Positions 1 through 9,581 of a DNA stretch of 17,957 nucleotides are shown here, in pieces (the stretch's first letter is position 1; every line of letters begins with the position of its first letter). The translations under genes were made by a program, and so were the position numbers. The notes under the pieces were generated by a model. That model was given only the letters and a program-made list of their open reading frames with translations, ran no database searches and was not told where the DNA came from. The stretch lies in NCBI GenBank assembly GCA_003024985.2, contig PXIH01S0006556.1; one strand, 5' to 3'. The DNA is from Euperipatoides rowelli (lineage: Eukaryota > Onychophora > Udeonychophora > Euonychophora > Peripatopsidae).

Positions 1-1259
1 TGAATAAAAATTAGGGGGAAGTGGAAGCATAAAGAAAGAAAAGAAAATTTTGAAAACACGTTTGCATGTTTCATCTGTTGTGTAACATTGAGTTAAATTC
101 ATAGAGATTACTTTATTTTCCAAATAAACACACAAAATGTAAGTGAATATATAATGATCAGTGGTCAATATATATATATACAGTAGTTGTACATACACGT
201 AGTTTTCCTTTTAGTTTTCTATTTTATTTTTATGAGGTATCTTTTGTTGTTGCCTCGTCTTTGAGTTGTGCAGTTTCTTGTTGCTTGCACCTTTGGATAG
301 TCAATTGTGGAAAACTTATTCAATTACTGGATTATTAATACAAGTTGGCAATGGTGCCGTTTTCTGCTGCTGAAGTCTGTTAGATTTTTGCATTGGTAAT
401 GAATTTCCTGACTCACAGATGTAGGCCTATCAACTTTTTCCTTTTTTCTTTCTTTCTTTTGTTAATGAAGAACATTTAGAGGTTTTATTTGACTGAATTT
501 TTATTCTTTTAATTTTTGAATTTAATGTTACGTTGACTATGAAGCCTAGGAATTCATTATTTTCTATTTTGAAGATACACTTCTGTTCCAGCATACTAGC
601 GGATTGTGTTATACATAGGCTTCTGTATATACTTATTGGAATGGTGCATTTAGTAACATTTTTGGAAATTACTGTAGATAGCAAAAGTCATTGAACTTTG
701 ACTATGGGCATTTTTCAGGACAAGAATTTATGAAAATTTCTATTTATTTTTATTTCATGTAATGAATCATTTAACATAAATTATCAATCATATGATTGTC
801 ATTGTAACCTATATCCATTTCAGGCTAAGGTTACAAGTTAAATTTAAATGATAGATACCTGTATTTAATTTGTATTTGTTTCTAAATCCGTATACGGTAA
901 TTCCTTTTTGTTTTTCAAGCACATTTAATTGATTTATGAAATTTTTACTATCAGATGGCCTAATAAATTATTTAAAATCGTATATGAATAAACTTATACA
1001 CCAAGTTCATCCTTCTCATTAGGATGATTTTTAATATTTGCGATATTTATTTTAATATTGTCTTACATTATTTTAATTTTCTGTGTGTAGTGTGAATGTT
1101 ATTATGGTTTATTTTAAAAAATCATTTTATTCAAGGTGTCTTATTGCAACATTTTTCTTTACTATGTTGTAGGACGTAGGTAAAAATATAGCTACATTAA
1201 AGAACGTAAATTCATCATTGCATCTTTCGGGTTTTTTTCGCTTAAAGAAGTTAGATTTC
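1..1259. other. AT-rich spacer, no gene seen
   Basis: No protein segment on either strand resembles a family I know. The one open frame here (minus strand, about 430-684) is lysine/serine/isoleucine-rich, as expected from translated AT-rich DNA, and shows no domain. The stretch contains a short TA microsatellite and many A/T homopolymer runs. Confidence 0.6.
168..180. repeat. TA dinucleotide microsatellite
   Basis: Six and a half perfect TA/AT units, directly followed by CAGTAG. A similar TA run at 17647-17660 is also followed by CAGT. Confidence 0.85.
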
Positions 1260-1296
1260 CAGGGGTGTTGAGGCCAAATAAGTTTGGGAACCTCTG
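1260..1296. mobile_element. 37-bp hAT-type terminus relic
   Basis: Read on the minus strand the segment starts CAGAGGTTCCCAAACTTATT and continues into a GGCCTCA block, which resembles the terminal inverted repeats of many animal hAT transposons. The other end of the same 37 bp reads CAGGGGTG inward on the plus strand, so CAGAGG and CAGGGG termini face each other across a very short interior. The flanking 8-mers (1252-1259 and 1297-1304) do not match, so no target duplication remains. It could be an extreme internal-deletion product or one end of a decayed copy. Confidence 0.45.
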
Positions 1297-2199
1297 GTCT
1301 AGTCAAAAGGATTGTGAGAGCTTATCCCAATATGACATTCCTAATGCAAAACCACACTTCTCTTTTTATATGAAGCCAGTTTGGAACATGTAACAGGCCC
1401 TTAAAACCAACATGAGGACTAAATTTGGCTAATCATCATTTCCTTCCTGCTTTTAGCAACCAAATACTTCAAAAAAATTAAATAAGGAAAAAAAAAATTG
1501 AAAATCAATCAACTTTTACATAGTCTACTCAATTAATTTACTCTATTTCAAGGATGTCAGCAATAAAACTAAATTATAAAATGAAGTTTTTAGTTTATTA
1601 CATTTAGGTTATAATTGAGAAAAGTACATTTAGATATTGCCTAATTGAGACAAGTTTCAATAACTTAAATTTACAGAATAAATCTTCTTTTAAATTTTAC
1701 AATTATGGTGAGAATGCAAACCATTTTTTTTTTAATTCTTAGTAATAAGTTATAAGATACTTATGGAAGGGCCAAACATAAAACAGCCTAATAAAATAAT
1801 TAAAAAACTAAAAATATATATAATTTTTAATTGGTTGGATTCTTAAATGAATACAACATGGTTAAAGAAATTAAAAGCAATAAAAAGAATTCACTCAAGA
1901 TCATATTTTAAGAATTAAAAGACATTATTTGTATAATCCTGGGGAGGAAAATATAATTCCACTAATGTTGCCTTTAAAATGACCAACAACACACGTGAAG
2001 CTTTCATTATACTGGTTCCAAGTTGTGTTCCGAAAGTGTTATATCCTATGCACATAATCAACTACAATGTCATTTAAACCAATAATCATATTGATTATAA
2101 GTACATTGTTTAATGATGTTGAAATGTTTATTGTAGACTACATGTAATAAATTTAATGTTATTGTGTAAATAATGTATTTCTCTTTCAACTCTGACTAA
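1297..2199. other. AT-rich spacer, no gene seen
   Basis: Nothing recognisable on either strand. The right end, from about 2000, may include the 3' untranslated tail of the minus-strand LINE relic that begins at about 2200, but no poly(A) or microsatellite tail marks a boundary. Confidence 0.5.
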
Positions 2200-2945
2200 T
2201 CTATTATACTCCGTGGTTTTGGCCTGTTCTTGTCCTTCCTGGGATCTGACCCATATTTAGCTACCGTATGTCTATTTCCCTAATGACCTAAAATTAGCAG
2301 GACACTGTTACTATATGCAGGTCCTCTCAAGACAAGCCTGGCATATTTCCATTTCCTCTTCCTTACTTCATCCATCTTTTCCACACTTCCTCATTTCTGA
2401 TCAAATCTGTCCATTTTATCAACATTTTTATATCACATAAGATACCAAAAGCATTGATCTTCTTTTCCAAGTCTTTGGTTAAAGTCCAAGTCTCACTTCC
2501 ATGGCCTATAAGAAAATTGACCAAACTTAGCACTTGAACATTTTTAATTTTAAACGTTTGTTAATGTCTCTTCTTAGAAGATCTTTTTGTTTCCAAAGTG
2601 CAGTTTTTGCCATTCATATCCTTGTTTGAATCTCTTTTGTGGTCTTTTCTATCTTCTGTTATCAAGCGCCTAAATAAAATTCCTTTACCTGTTATGATTT
2701 TTCCTTTCATTATGAGCCTGCATTTGTTATCTGTGTTCCAGTGACCATTCTTTTTCTCTTCCCTATATTGAATTTCATTCCTTATTGTGAGAATAGCAAT
2801 GTCATCAGCAAACCTTATTTTATTAAACTTCTTTCTTCCAATTATTATTTCGTCAATGTCATTTAGTGCTTCAGCTTGGACTTCACTATATATGTTGAAA
2901 AATAAGAGAGAGATCACAAGCATCTTTGCCAATCAGTAAAATTAT
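2200..2945 (-). pseudogene. LINE (non-LTR retrotransposon) reverse transcriptase, 3' fragment
   Basis: On the minus strand, from about 2940 downward, the translation gives a fingers/palm segment with FNIYSE, then a glutamate/isoleucine-rich linker and RFADDIAIL, the F/Y-ADD catalytic box of LINE reverse transcriptases with both aspartates kept. After frameshifts, about 2490-2400 reads GSETWTLTKDLEKKINAFGI followed by RNEEVWKR, the thumb/C-terminal region conserved in many arthropod and vertebrate LINEs. A further remnant with GRTRTG lies near 2235. A residue of the upstream RQGC-type motif (as GKDAC) is visible just right of 2920. The endonuclease domain and N-terminal RT are absent, as expected for 5' truncation. 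Several stops and frameshifts rule out function. I cannot fix the clade from this piece. Confidence 0.85.
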
Positions 2946-2968
2946 TATTTATCCTAAATGCTGCTTGC

Positions 2969-2993
2969 TTTTTTTTTTTTTGGGGGGGGGGGG
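2969..2993. repeat. T13-G12 homopolymer junction
   Basis: Thirteen T followed directly by twelve G, about 25 bp right of the 5' edge of the minus-strand LINE fragment. It is low-complexity sequence and prone to slippage or assembly error. Confidence 0.85.
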
Positions 2994-3199
2994 CAGGTAT
3001 GCTGTCTAATACTGTATAATGTCATTGATTCTCTCTCATTTAGGTTCAGAAATATACCAAAAGTAGTAAATGTATAGAATTTTGTCTGTCCTTAAAGCTT
3101 ATTGTAAAAATGAAAAGGTTTCAAAGTTTGAAGCAATTATGAAGCCCTTTTAGGAAAATAATACATTATATTTCAAGCTAAGAAGCTTTAGTAATTTAA

Positions 3200-3248
3200 G
3201 GCCAGATGTAGACACAACATTTAACTGCGCAATATTAACTGCACAAGT
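3200..3248 (+). repeat. Left terminal inverted repeat of Harbinger element
   Basis: Pairs with 3699-3747 at 43 of 49 positions. Mismatches cluster at positions 4-9, next to the outer GGC. A second, degenerate copy of positions 19-49 recurs in the same orientation at about 3302-3337. Confidence 0.9.
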
Positions 3249-3360
3249 ACTGTATATCGTTGCAATTAACTTGTGCACTGTGCAGGTCACCTCCTAGACA
3301 GAATGTTTAACTGCACAATATTAACTGAACAAGTTTATCGTTGCTGCAATTTGTTCAAAC

Positions 3361-3580
3361 ATGACGTCTGAAGATGAGGATATTGCACTTGCGACCATTG
3401 CTGTATTTATAATTCTCAAAAAACTGGTTCCGAACATGCTGGGAAATGGTGTTAGGAATGGTTACTTAATAGAAATATTTACTCTCACATAAATGTTAAA
3501 AGAGTTGTAAACAGTGCCTAAAGATTGGTACCGTATAAAAAAAAAAACTGAGTAAATATTTCACAAACTCCACCTAGATG
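3361..3580 (+). pseudogene. Harbinger transposase N-terminal relic
   Basis: The frame opens with ATG at 3361 as MTSEDEDIALATIAV and runs 43 codons to a TAA at 3490-3492. A frame shift then gives EWLLNRNIYSHIN, and after another shift VPKDWYR. In Harbinger transposases an acidic, aliphatic N-terminus is followed by a W-V-x-x-WLL-x-R motif, a short variable stretch and a (P)xDW/F-x-N/YLRM motif, and the relic follows that order. The DDE catalytic core is wholly missing, deleted before the right terminal repeat. Confidence 0.72.
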
Positions 3581-3698
3581 TGCAGGTGGAAGCGGAAAAG
3601 TTAGTATAAATTTTTTTTATCTTGCACAGGTCACTTGCACAAGTGTCTAAAACTGTGCAGTTTCCTCACCTAGATGCTCAGTTTACTTGCGATGTTTG

Positions 3699-3747
3699 AC
3701 TTGTGCAGTTATTATTGCGCAGTCAAATGTTGTGTCTATGGCTAGCC
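3699..3747 (-). repeat. Right terminal inverted repeat of Harbinger element
   Basis: Reverse-complement partner of 3200-3248, ending GGCTAGCC and followed by the TAA duplication. A subterminal block at about 3630-3665 carries further GTGCA/TTGCAC words like those near 3271-3285. Confidence 0.9.
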
Positions 3748-3898
3748 TAAAAAAAAAAACTTTGTCACAAAGATTTTTAGCACTGGTATGTTTTCAAAAA
3801 TGTTGCATAACTTTTTTCTATTGGCTTATACAATAATTTCTCAAATTTGTATGTTGGTTTACTTGGATTTAGAGCAGTTTTTTTAATATATCTGGTTT

Positions 3899-3911
3899 GT
3901 GTGTGTGTGTG
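3899..3911. repeat. GT dinucleotide microsatellite
   Basis: Six and a half perfect GT units. No other feature is associated with it. Confidence 0.8.
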
Positions 3912-4256
3912 ATAGTGTCTGGTTTGAATATCTTTAAACATTGACAATATTGTTTTGGACTATTCCTAGATAGCTAATAGATGTTCAAAAAAACACAGTC
4001 CAGGTACGGTAGCTAAAATATAAATATTTCAGCAAAATATGTGACGTTAAGCAGGAGAGTGTAATGTAATGACTCCTTTACATAACTCTATGCAGATAGA
4101 CTGTATGAAGGGGTCGGGAAATGGGTTTATTGAATAAATTAAACAGGCTAGTGTTATAGTTTGATTTTTAGAATTTTTTAATTAAATCTCACCTCGTGTA
4201 AAAAATGTAAAGTTATTTATAACTTAAATAAACCATTAATCTTTGTCATATTTTGC

Positions 4257-4454
4257 AGGGTTACACCTGATAGTCAATGGATGCTCTTCATTGTATGTCT
4301 GGAATTGACTAGATTACCAAGAAGTGGAAGTAAAATATGGATTTCTGAACCATGTACATTATTAGGGAAAACAAAATTGGAGCCCCAATTGGAATCCAGA
4401 CCTAACAAAGTTTTGTCAAAGATTATTTTGGCAGACAATATTATTGAAAATTAA
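4257..4454 (+). other. Weak candidate terminal exon
   Basis: A pyrimidine-leaning stretch ending TTTTGCAG (AG at 4257-4258) is followed by a frame (from 4260) open for 64 codons, VTPDSQWMLF..., to a TAA at 4452-4454. AATAAA-like words occur farther down (about 4850). The composition is less A/K-biased than most chance frames here, but I recognise no domain, and a frame this long is not rare across six frames of an 18-kb window. Treat as a splice-acceptor-plus-ORF coincidence unless transcripts support it. Confidence 0.15.
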
Positions 4455-6237
4455 TTTGAAATATCTTTAGGATGTACAGTGTTGCAACATGATTGACATT
4501 TTCAAAATTCTCCACTTTAAAGCCAAAATTACCTTACAGTTCCGTACTTAGTAAATCTAAGTTTTCAACATGAGGGGGAGGAATGTCAAATACACATTGT
4601 TTTCTAGAAGTACTACAAGCTTTTCATAAAGTTATTGATGGTAAAATAAGGGATAAATAGTGGAGTATCTGTGTTAAAATCTAATGGCATAAGCATCTGA
4701 AAACAGTTTAAATTTATGCCTATATTAAAAAATTCACATACTGCTGAGGTTAAGGAAAAGTTTATAATCATTTTTGAAATGTCTGCTGGAAAAGCATAAA
4801 TGGTTACAATGATTAAGGATTTTGTATAAACATCAACAAATTGATTTTAAATAAAATACAAGAGGCTTTGGCTCAAACAGATATGGTAGAAGAGCATCAT
4901 TTTAACTGCCAAAGAATCTGTCAAATTTTTTTTTTTTTTTTTAAAAAAGTAAGCTATTGCAAACATATAAAAAATTTATGGAAAGTCCAAATATTTTTTT
5001 TTAGTTTGCCATGTGATCTGATTGCACCAGTGTTAATGCTAGTTATATAAAATAATCTGCTATTTGAAAAAAAAAAATGGTACTATAGATTGATCAGTCA
5101 TTAACAATCTGTTATAGCAATAGCTGAAACCCTGCCAGCATTTGTCTTTATTTTTGGATCAGCAGATTAATAAACACTTTGCAGCAACTCAAATGTCTTA
5201 TCAAACAGATTAAAAAAACTAGATTAATCCAACAATTTACTGTATATGGTGTGTGGTCATACACTGCCAATTTGAATGATCTTTCAAATTGTATCAGATA
5301 CTATTTTTACACTTTTGCATATAAGAATATTTATAAATTTTAGTTTAGAAACAATGCATTATATTAGTGTGTCTAGAAAAATTAATAATTTTTTTTTTTA
5401 AAAAAAATGTGATGAATGAATTTGGATATGAAAATAATGGTGACCTAATTTCCTTTCTTCAGAATGTCAATGAGTAATATATTGTTTTATTATCTCAATA
5501 ATACTAGGAAAAGGTTTTTAAATGATTTATATATAAAACATTTAGTTTTTTTTTTATTCCATTTAATTTCCTTATTTGATTTTACCGATAACAATTGAAA
5601 AGCATTACAGAAGAACTTGGAACTAAGAAATAATACTGTCTTGGAATATTTCTAAAAATGATTAACAAAGATGAATGCAAATTAGAATACAAGCTTTTTA
5701 AGATAACTATTTTCAAATTGCATTAAGAGAGTGTTTTTATTGGATTGCTCTAGTTCACATTTCATCAGACCAGATTTTGGTCTATTTTAACAATGTAGGC
5801 TGCCTAAACTTCAAACTCGGCTACTTAACCTGAAATATACAGTATGTGTGTTATAAAGAAGTGGTAGACAAATAGTCGATCCTAATTGACTGGTCAATTT
5901 CCAGCTGATTTTAAGTAGATCATTTGATAGCTGTACTTCCTTTGAGAATATTTATCATTGAATCTATACATTTCAATACATTTAGGCTAGTTTCCATCTC
6001 AATAAAAAAAAAACAATTAGATGCTTGTCAACTTGCTTATATAAATTAAAACAATATTAAATTAACATATTAAGAATGACTGAACAAATATAACAAAAAC
6101 TAATGAATTTTAATGAAACGTGATGCATTCTGACACATTAACAAATAGGTAACACATTTTTAATTTTATTTGGATCTTACAATTTGATATGAAATCCATC
6201 TTAGACACCTCCTTTTCCCACTCTTCACACCCTCTAT
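4455..6237. other. AT-rich spacer, no gene seen
   Basis: No supported gene. A short frame at about 4716-4799 (MPILKNSHTAEVKEKF...) looks mildly protein-like but ends after 27 codons. The open frame at 4841-5050 runs through two T-tracts that give poly-phenylalanine and is taken as chance. Long A/T runs occur at 4925-4950, 5068-5078, 5391-5407 and 6003-6012. Confidence 0.5.
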
Positions 6238-6574
6238 TGTAATTCCTTACAAATATAAAATAAAATTTCATTTTAATTTTTTTTCCTCAATAAATCCTAA
6301 CAAATGTTAACTAAATAAGTTAAGAATAAAATACCTTTTGATATTAATAAAACTACAAACACATTCCTTATTGAATAAATATTCCAAGTATGTGGTAAAC
6401 TAAAGATATATGAACTAAATAAAATGACTGAAACTAAGGAAGAATATAACTAAATAAAATTGGGCATTAGGAATGGGAGAGAAAAAGTGACATGTAGGAT
6501 TGGAGAAATTCAATTCCAATATTAATCCTTAATAACTATTTGCATCAATGTAAGCTATTTTCTATGGCCTTACA
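6238..6574 (-). repeat. 3' LTR of gypsy A
   Basis: About 337 bp, aligning along its length with 10567-10924, including the shared words ACACATTCCTTATTGAATAA and GGAATGGGAGAGAAAAAGTG. On the minus strand it starts TGTAAGGCC and ends near CA; the plus-strand edge TG at 6238-6239 is inferred from the alignment and the TG..CA rule. The two copies differ by many substitutions and small indels, roughly 10-15% by eye, so the insertion is old. The outer (left) boundary is less certain than the inner one. Confidence 0.85.
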
Positions 6575-6577
6575 TTA

Positions 6578-6589
6578 CTTCCCCTTTCC
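6578..6589 (-). promoter_or_regulatory. Polypurine tract of gypsy A
   Basis: On the minus strand GGAAAGGGGAAG sits three bases before the TGTAAG start of the 3' LTR. That is the expected place for the primer of plus-strand DNA synthesis in an LTR retrotransposon, and it supports both the orientation and the LTR boundary. Confidence 0.82.
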
Positions 6590-6807
6590 AATAAAAAAAA
6601 AATTAAACAATTTTTTTCTTCTCAAAAATACATTGATCCACAAATTAAATAATGGAGGATTAAACAATAAGAAATCAAAGTAATTCAGTAAACAAACTGA
6701 TTTGTCTCAAATGAAAAAGATCTCAAATGAAGATTATACATACAAACATTGATATTAAGAAGTATCTAAAAATTGTGAATGTCAAATAACTTCCTTTCTT
6801 AGAAAAA

Positions 6808-7800
6808 TTAAATTCTTTCTAGATAGGCAACTTGGTCATCCTTTGCATTGTGAGTACTCACTATTCTAACATTGACCGTACCCCTTAACTTTACTATTCT
6901 GTACACTCCTTTGTATTTTCTGCATAATTTCATATTTTTCTATGTAAAGATCAAATATCACTTTTTGACCTAATTTGTACATAAGTAATATTCTACTTTT
7001 GTCACTGTATTGACAATTATTTATGGAGGCAGTAGTCAGGTTTTCTACTTTTTTTCCTTATAATAGTTAAATTTTCTATTAAANATTCAATCTGATGAGG
7101 TATTGACTATGGTTGCCTACCTCTAATTAAACAATTGGTTTGGACATTCTATAGAGTCTGTACCTAAAAGCAGGAAATCTGTAGATTCCCCAGTGCTTTT
7201 ATGTACAACCCTCCAAATTTCCATTAGAGCAAGTTGAAGTAATTGCTCCCACTTGTCAAAAGCATCATTACAAAGCTGCAATAAAATATTGATAATTATT
7301 CTATTGAGTTTTTCATTCACTCCATTAGATTGTGGGTGGAATGCAATTGTGGTTAAATTTTTGATGCCCAAAAATTAAAGATTTGAATGCCCCCCCCCCC
7401 TTATCTGATAATATAAAGCGCTACCTCTGAAAATAGAGTATACATTGTATGCCCTAGCTATAGTGGATGCTTCCATACTTTGTGTGGACTGCAATAAGGT
7501 ACCGGTATTGGTAAAAGATCTATGAATAACAATGTATTTTTTACCCATTCAATCAGATCTTTTTGAAAAATAAAAGGTGGAAGTTGTGGCTGCAAGCGAA
7601 TATTTTTCCTGTGAAACTTTCCATTGGCAACTTATACAAGTTATCTACTCAACAATGTCTAGTCATTCCATAATAAGTGAAGTATAACCTAATTTTCCAA
7701 AATACCTTATGGACACCAAAATATCCTGATTTAGCATCATCATGATGCAAAGAAATCCCAAGGGGAGCAAAGTGAGCGGGAACAAAAACTTGGTAGTTCC
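6808..7800 (-). pseudogene. Gypsy A pol: integrase, degenerate
   Basis: Reading leftward from about 7795: VFVPAHFAPLG and LHHDD, then GYFGVHK, the HHCC zinc-binding region of retroelement integrases (about 7790-7650). Next come FIDLLPIP (first catalytic Asp), LSDKG beside a C11/G11 tract at 7390-7400 (second Asp), and HPQSNGVNEKLNR within the open frame 7371-7123 (Glu). A segment with LALM and HKSTGES follows, the usual end of the core. The C-terminal barrel region is seen as YKLGQKVIFD (about 6960) and ends VNVRIVSTHNAKDDQVAYLE with a TAA at 6808-6810. All three catalytic acidic residues are readable, but at least five frame changes or stops separate them, and there is an ambiguous base at 7084. 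Confidence 0.88.
7390..7400. repeat. C11 homopolymer inside integrase relic
   Basis: Eleven C on the plus strand (G on the coding strand), directly after the LSDKG motif of gypsy A integrase. The tract shifts the reading frame and probably grew by slippage after the element decayed. Confidence 0.8.
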
Positions 7801-7862
7801 AAGTTATTTTACTATTTTTTTTTCATGCCCCTATGGTTAAGGGGGAGTTTGGAAAAAAATGA

Positions 7863-8073
7863 TGTGATGCACGGGACATCAGACAAAATTAATTTAATTA
7901 TAAATGAAACATTATAGCATATTTCTGTAAGTTAACTAAAATTCAACATTAAACACTTCTATCTGATAGAATGGAATATCCTGTAAAGATAAACTGTATT
8001 ACTTAGTTTAAAATATAAATGTGCTTGAAATGAGCAACCTGAAACCGTTCCAGGACATGTGATGCACGAGACA
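7863..8073 (+). repeat. Left pair of 16-nt direct repeats (7863-7878, 8058-8073)
   Basis: TGTGATGCACGGGACA at 7863 and TGTGATGCACGAGACA at 8058, both on the plus strand and 195 bp apart, upstream of the DDE-like coding region. The second is preceded by CAGGACA, echoing TGGGACAAA before the third copy at 9400. Confidence 0.85.
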
Positions 8074-8234
8074 TTCATTTATATTTTCTCTTAATTTAAT
8101 TTTCATATTTTTATTTACTTTCACCTTAGAAAATTCTAATGCAAGTGCTTAATATGTGAGAACTTTTTCTTGAAGCTAGCATCTCTGAAAATTCTATACA
8201 GCTCTGATGGATTTTGGAGAAAGCTCCGCAGTGC

Positions 8235-9386
8235 CTGTTAATTCAGATTACTGAAGGGATTATGTAAGGATTGTGAAAATGGTAAACTTATTGTACTTGC
8301 AGATGATCAATTGAAACGGCTTTTATGTTGGAAGGAGTGGGGGAAGGATATGGTGGTCATCTACATTGTAAGGTGAAAATGGGTTGTGCTGGTGAACTGC
8401 TCGATACGTTTGTAAGAGGATTTCAAAGCCATTAAGGAACACATGAATACTAAACGGATTGAAGCCACAGAGTTTTTCGAAAGATAAAGCTAATGTCAAT
8501 TCCAGGGTTCTGCAAATGGACTTCACAATGAACTATAGTTGTATCAAGCTGAAGTGTAGATTTCCCTTTGGAGTCAAGGTAGTGTGACATTCACATCTGC
8601 AGAGCTACACAAGGAAGCATGCAAGACATATATTGTGTGCTCTTATACAAAAGGTAAAGAAAAGAATACAATTGCTGCTTTCATCAGCCACTTATACAAG
8701 CAGGAGCTGCACCCAAATTCTGCTGAAATAACCAATGTTGAAATTGTTTAGATGGATGGGCCTTCTTTAGAATTCAAAAACAGATTCATGGCACTATTTC
8801 TACGAAACATGAGTTTGAAATACAATAAGTCTCACTTGGCAATATTCAGCAACTTCCCATAGGAAAGGTATTGTAGATGGCATTGGGAGTAGAGCAAAAT
8901 CAATTGTGAGAGCTGATGTGATGAGTCAAGGGGAATCTGCACCTATTGTTCAGGATGCAGGTCTTTTGCTGCCCTAGCACAAGAATTGATGCCTAGTACA
9001 AATGTGATCTACATTGAAGACAGTCATATTCCCCGNGATAATAGTGTATGGAATAATGCTTTACCAATCCCTGGTATAAAAAGTTTTCATATCCTCAAAT
9101 CTTTTCCGAATAAAAGCATAAGAGTTCTTTTACAATGCCTTAGATCAGGTTGTCCAAACAAAATTGACCTACACAAGCTACAGATCACAAAATATTGAAA
9201 CCAGGAAAATGTACCCAGGAGAAATTATGCAACTTGTCAAAGAGTATGAGGTGATTGTAACGGAGGTGGCCAATTAAAGAAGATAAGTTATGGTACACAT
9301 GTGACAGGGTACTGATGCACCACAAGTCATTGGATCAAGGGGACAGCTCACATTTCTGTACTTATAAACGGAAAAATATTGTGTGA
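8235..9386 (+). pseudogene. DDE-transposase-like protein, SHGKG/VDGIG type, degenerate
   Basis: Not assigned to a named family with certainty. From about 8268: DCENGKLIVLADD, then GELLDTFV, DFKAIKEHMNTKRIEA and VNSRVLQMDF (Asp codon 8519-8521, a plausible first catalytic residue). Then LWSQGSVTFTSAELHKE (about 8565), a conserved-looking block to SHLYKQEL, and MDGPSLEFKNRF (Asp codon 8755-8757). After a frameshift comes ATSHRKGIVDGIGSRAKSIV (about 8849-8908), where I recall SHGKG-x-VDGIGG as the usual form; the third acidic residue may lie there. The C-terminus has ALAQELMPSTNVIYIED, PIPGIKSFH and WPIKEDKLWYTCDRVL, ending at TGA 9384-9386. Stops at 8561-8563 and 8749-8751 and several frame shifts mark it as dead. 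The order of motifs agrees with uncharacterised transposon-associated proteins I recall from arthropod and cnidarian genomes. Confidence 0.7.
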
Positions 9387-9399
9387 TACCTGGGACAAA

Positions 9400-9581
9400 T
9401 GTGATGCACGGGACAATCTTATTCATTACCACCCATCATCTTAAATTAATTTTAAAAATATTTAACTCTATTAATGTTTGTTATACTGCTTATTGATTTT
9501 GTAAAACAAGTTATATAGTTTGAAAATTATATTAACATGATTGTACATTAATAAATGTACCTAAATGTGATGCACGGGATA
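9400..9581 (+). repeat. Right pair of 16-nt direct repeats (9400-9415, 9566-9581)
   Basis: TGTGATGCACGGGACA at 9400, identical to the copy at 7863, and TGTGATGCACGGGATA at 9566, 166 bp apart. The first begins 14 bp after the coding relic's stop. All four copies share one orientation, unlike ordinary terminal inverted repeats. Confidence 0.85.

Larger units (their letters stand above)
3200..3747 (+). mobile_element. PIF/Harbinger DNA transposon, internal-deletion derivative
   Basis: A 548-bp element bounded by 49-bp terminal inverted repeats that start GGC and end GCC, with TAA on both sides (3197-3199 and 3748-3750). A 3-bp TWA duplication is the known signature of the PIF/Harbinger superfamily. 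The interior keeps the start of a transposase frame (from 3361). Termini, duplication and coding remnant agree, so this is a deletion derivative of an autonomous element rather than an unrelated foldback. It cannot make a transposase and would have depended on one supplied in trans. Confidence 0.88.

Noticed and set aside
4841-5050. 69-codon plus-strand open frame
   Set aside because: It crosses T-tracts that give poly-Phe and has no domain or conserved-looking segment.
8323-8526. 67-codon minus-strand open frame
   Set aside because: Antisense to the DDE-like coding relic, whose motifs explain this region.
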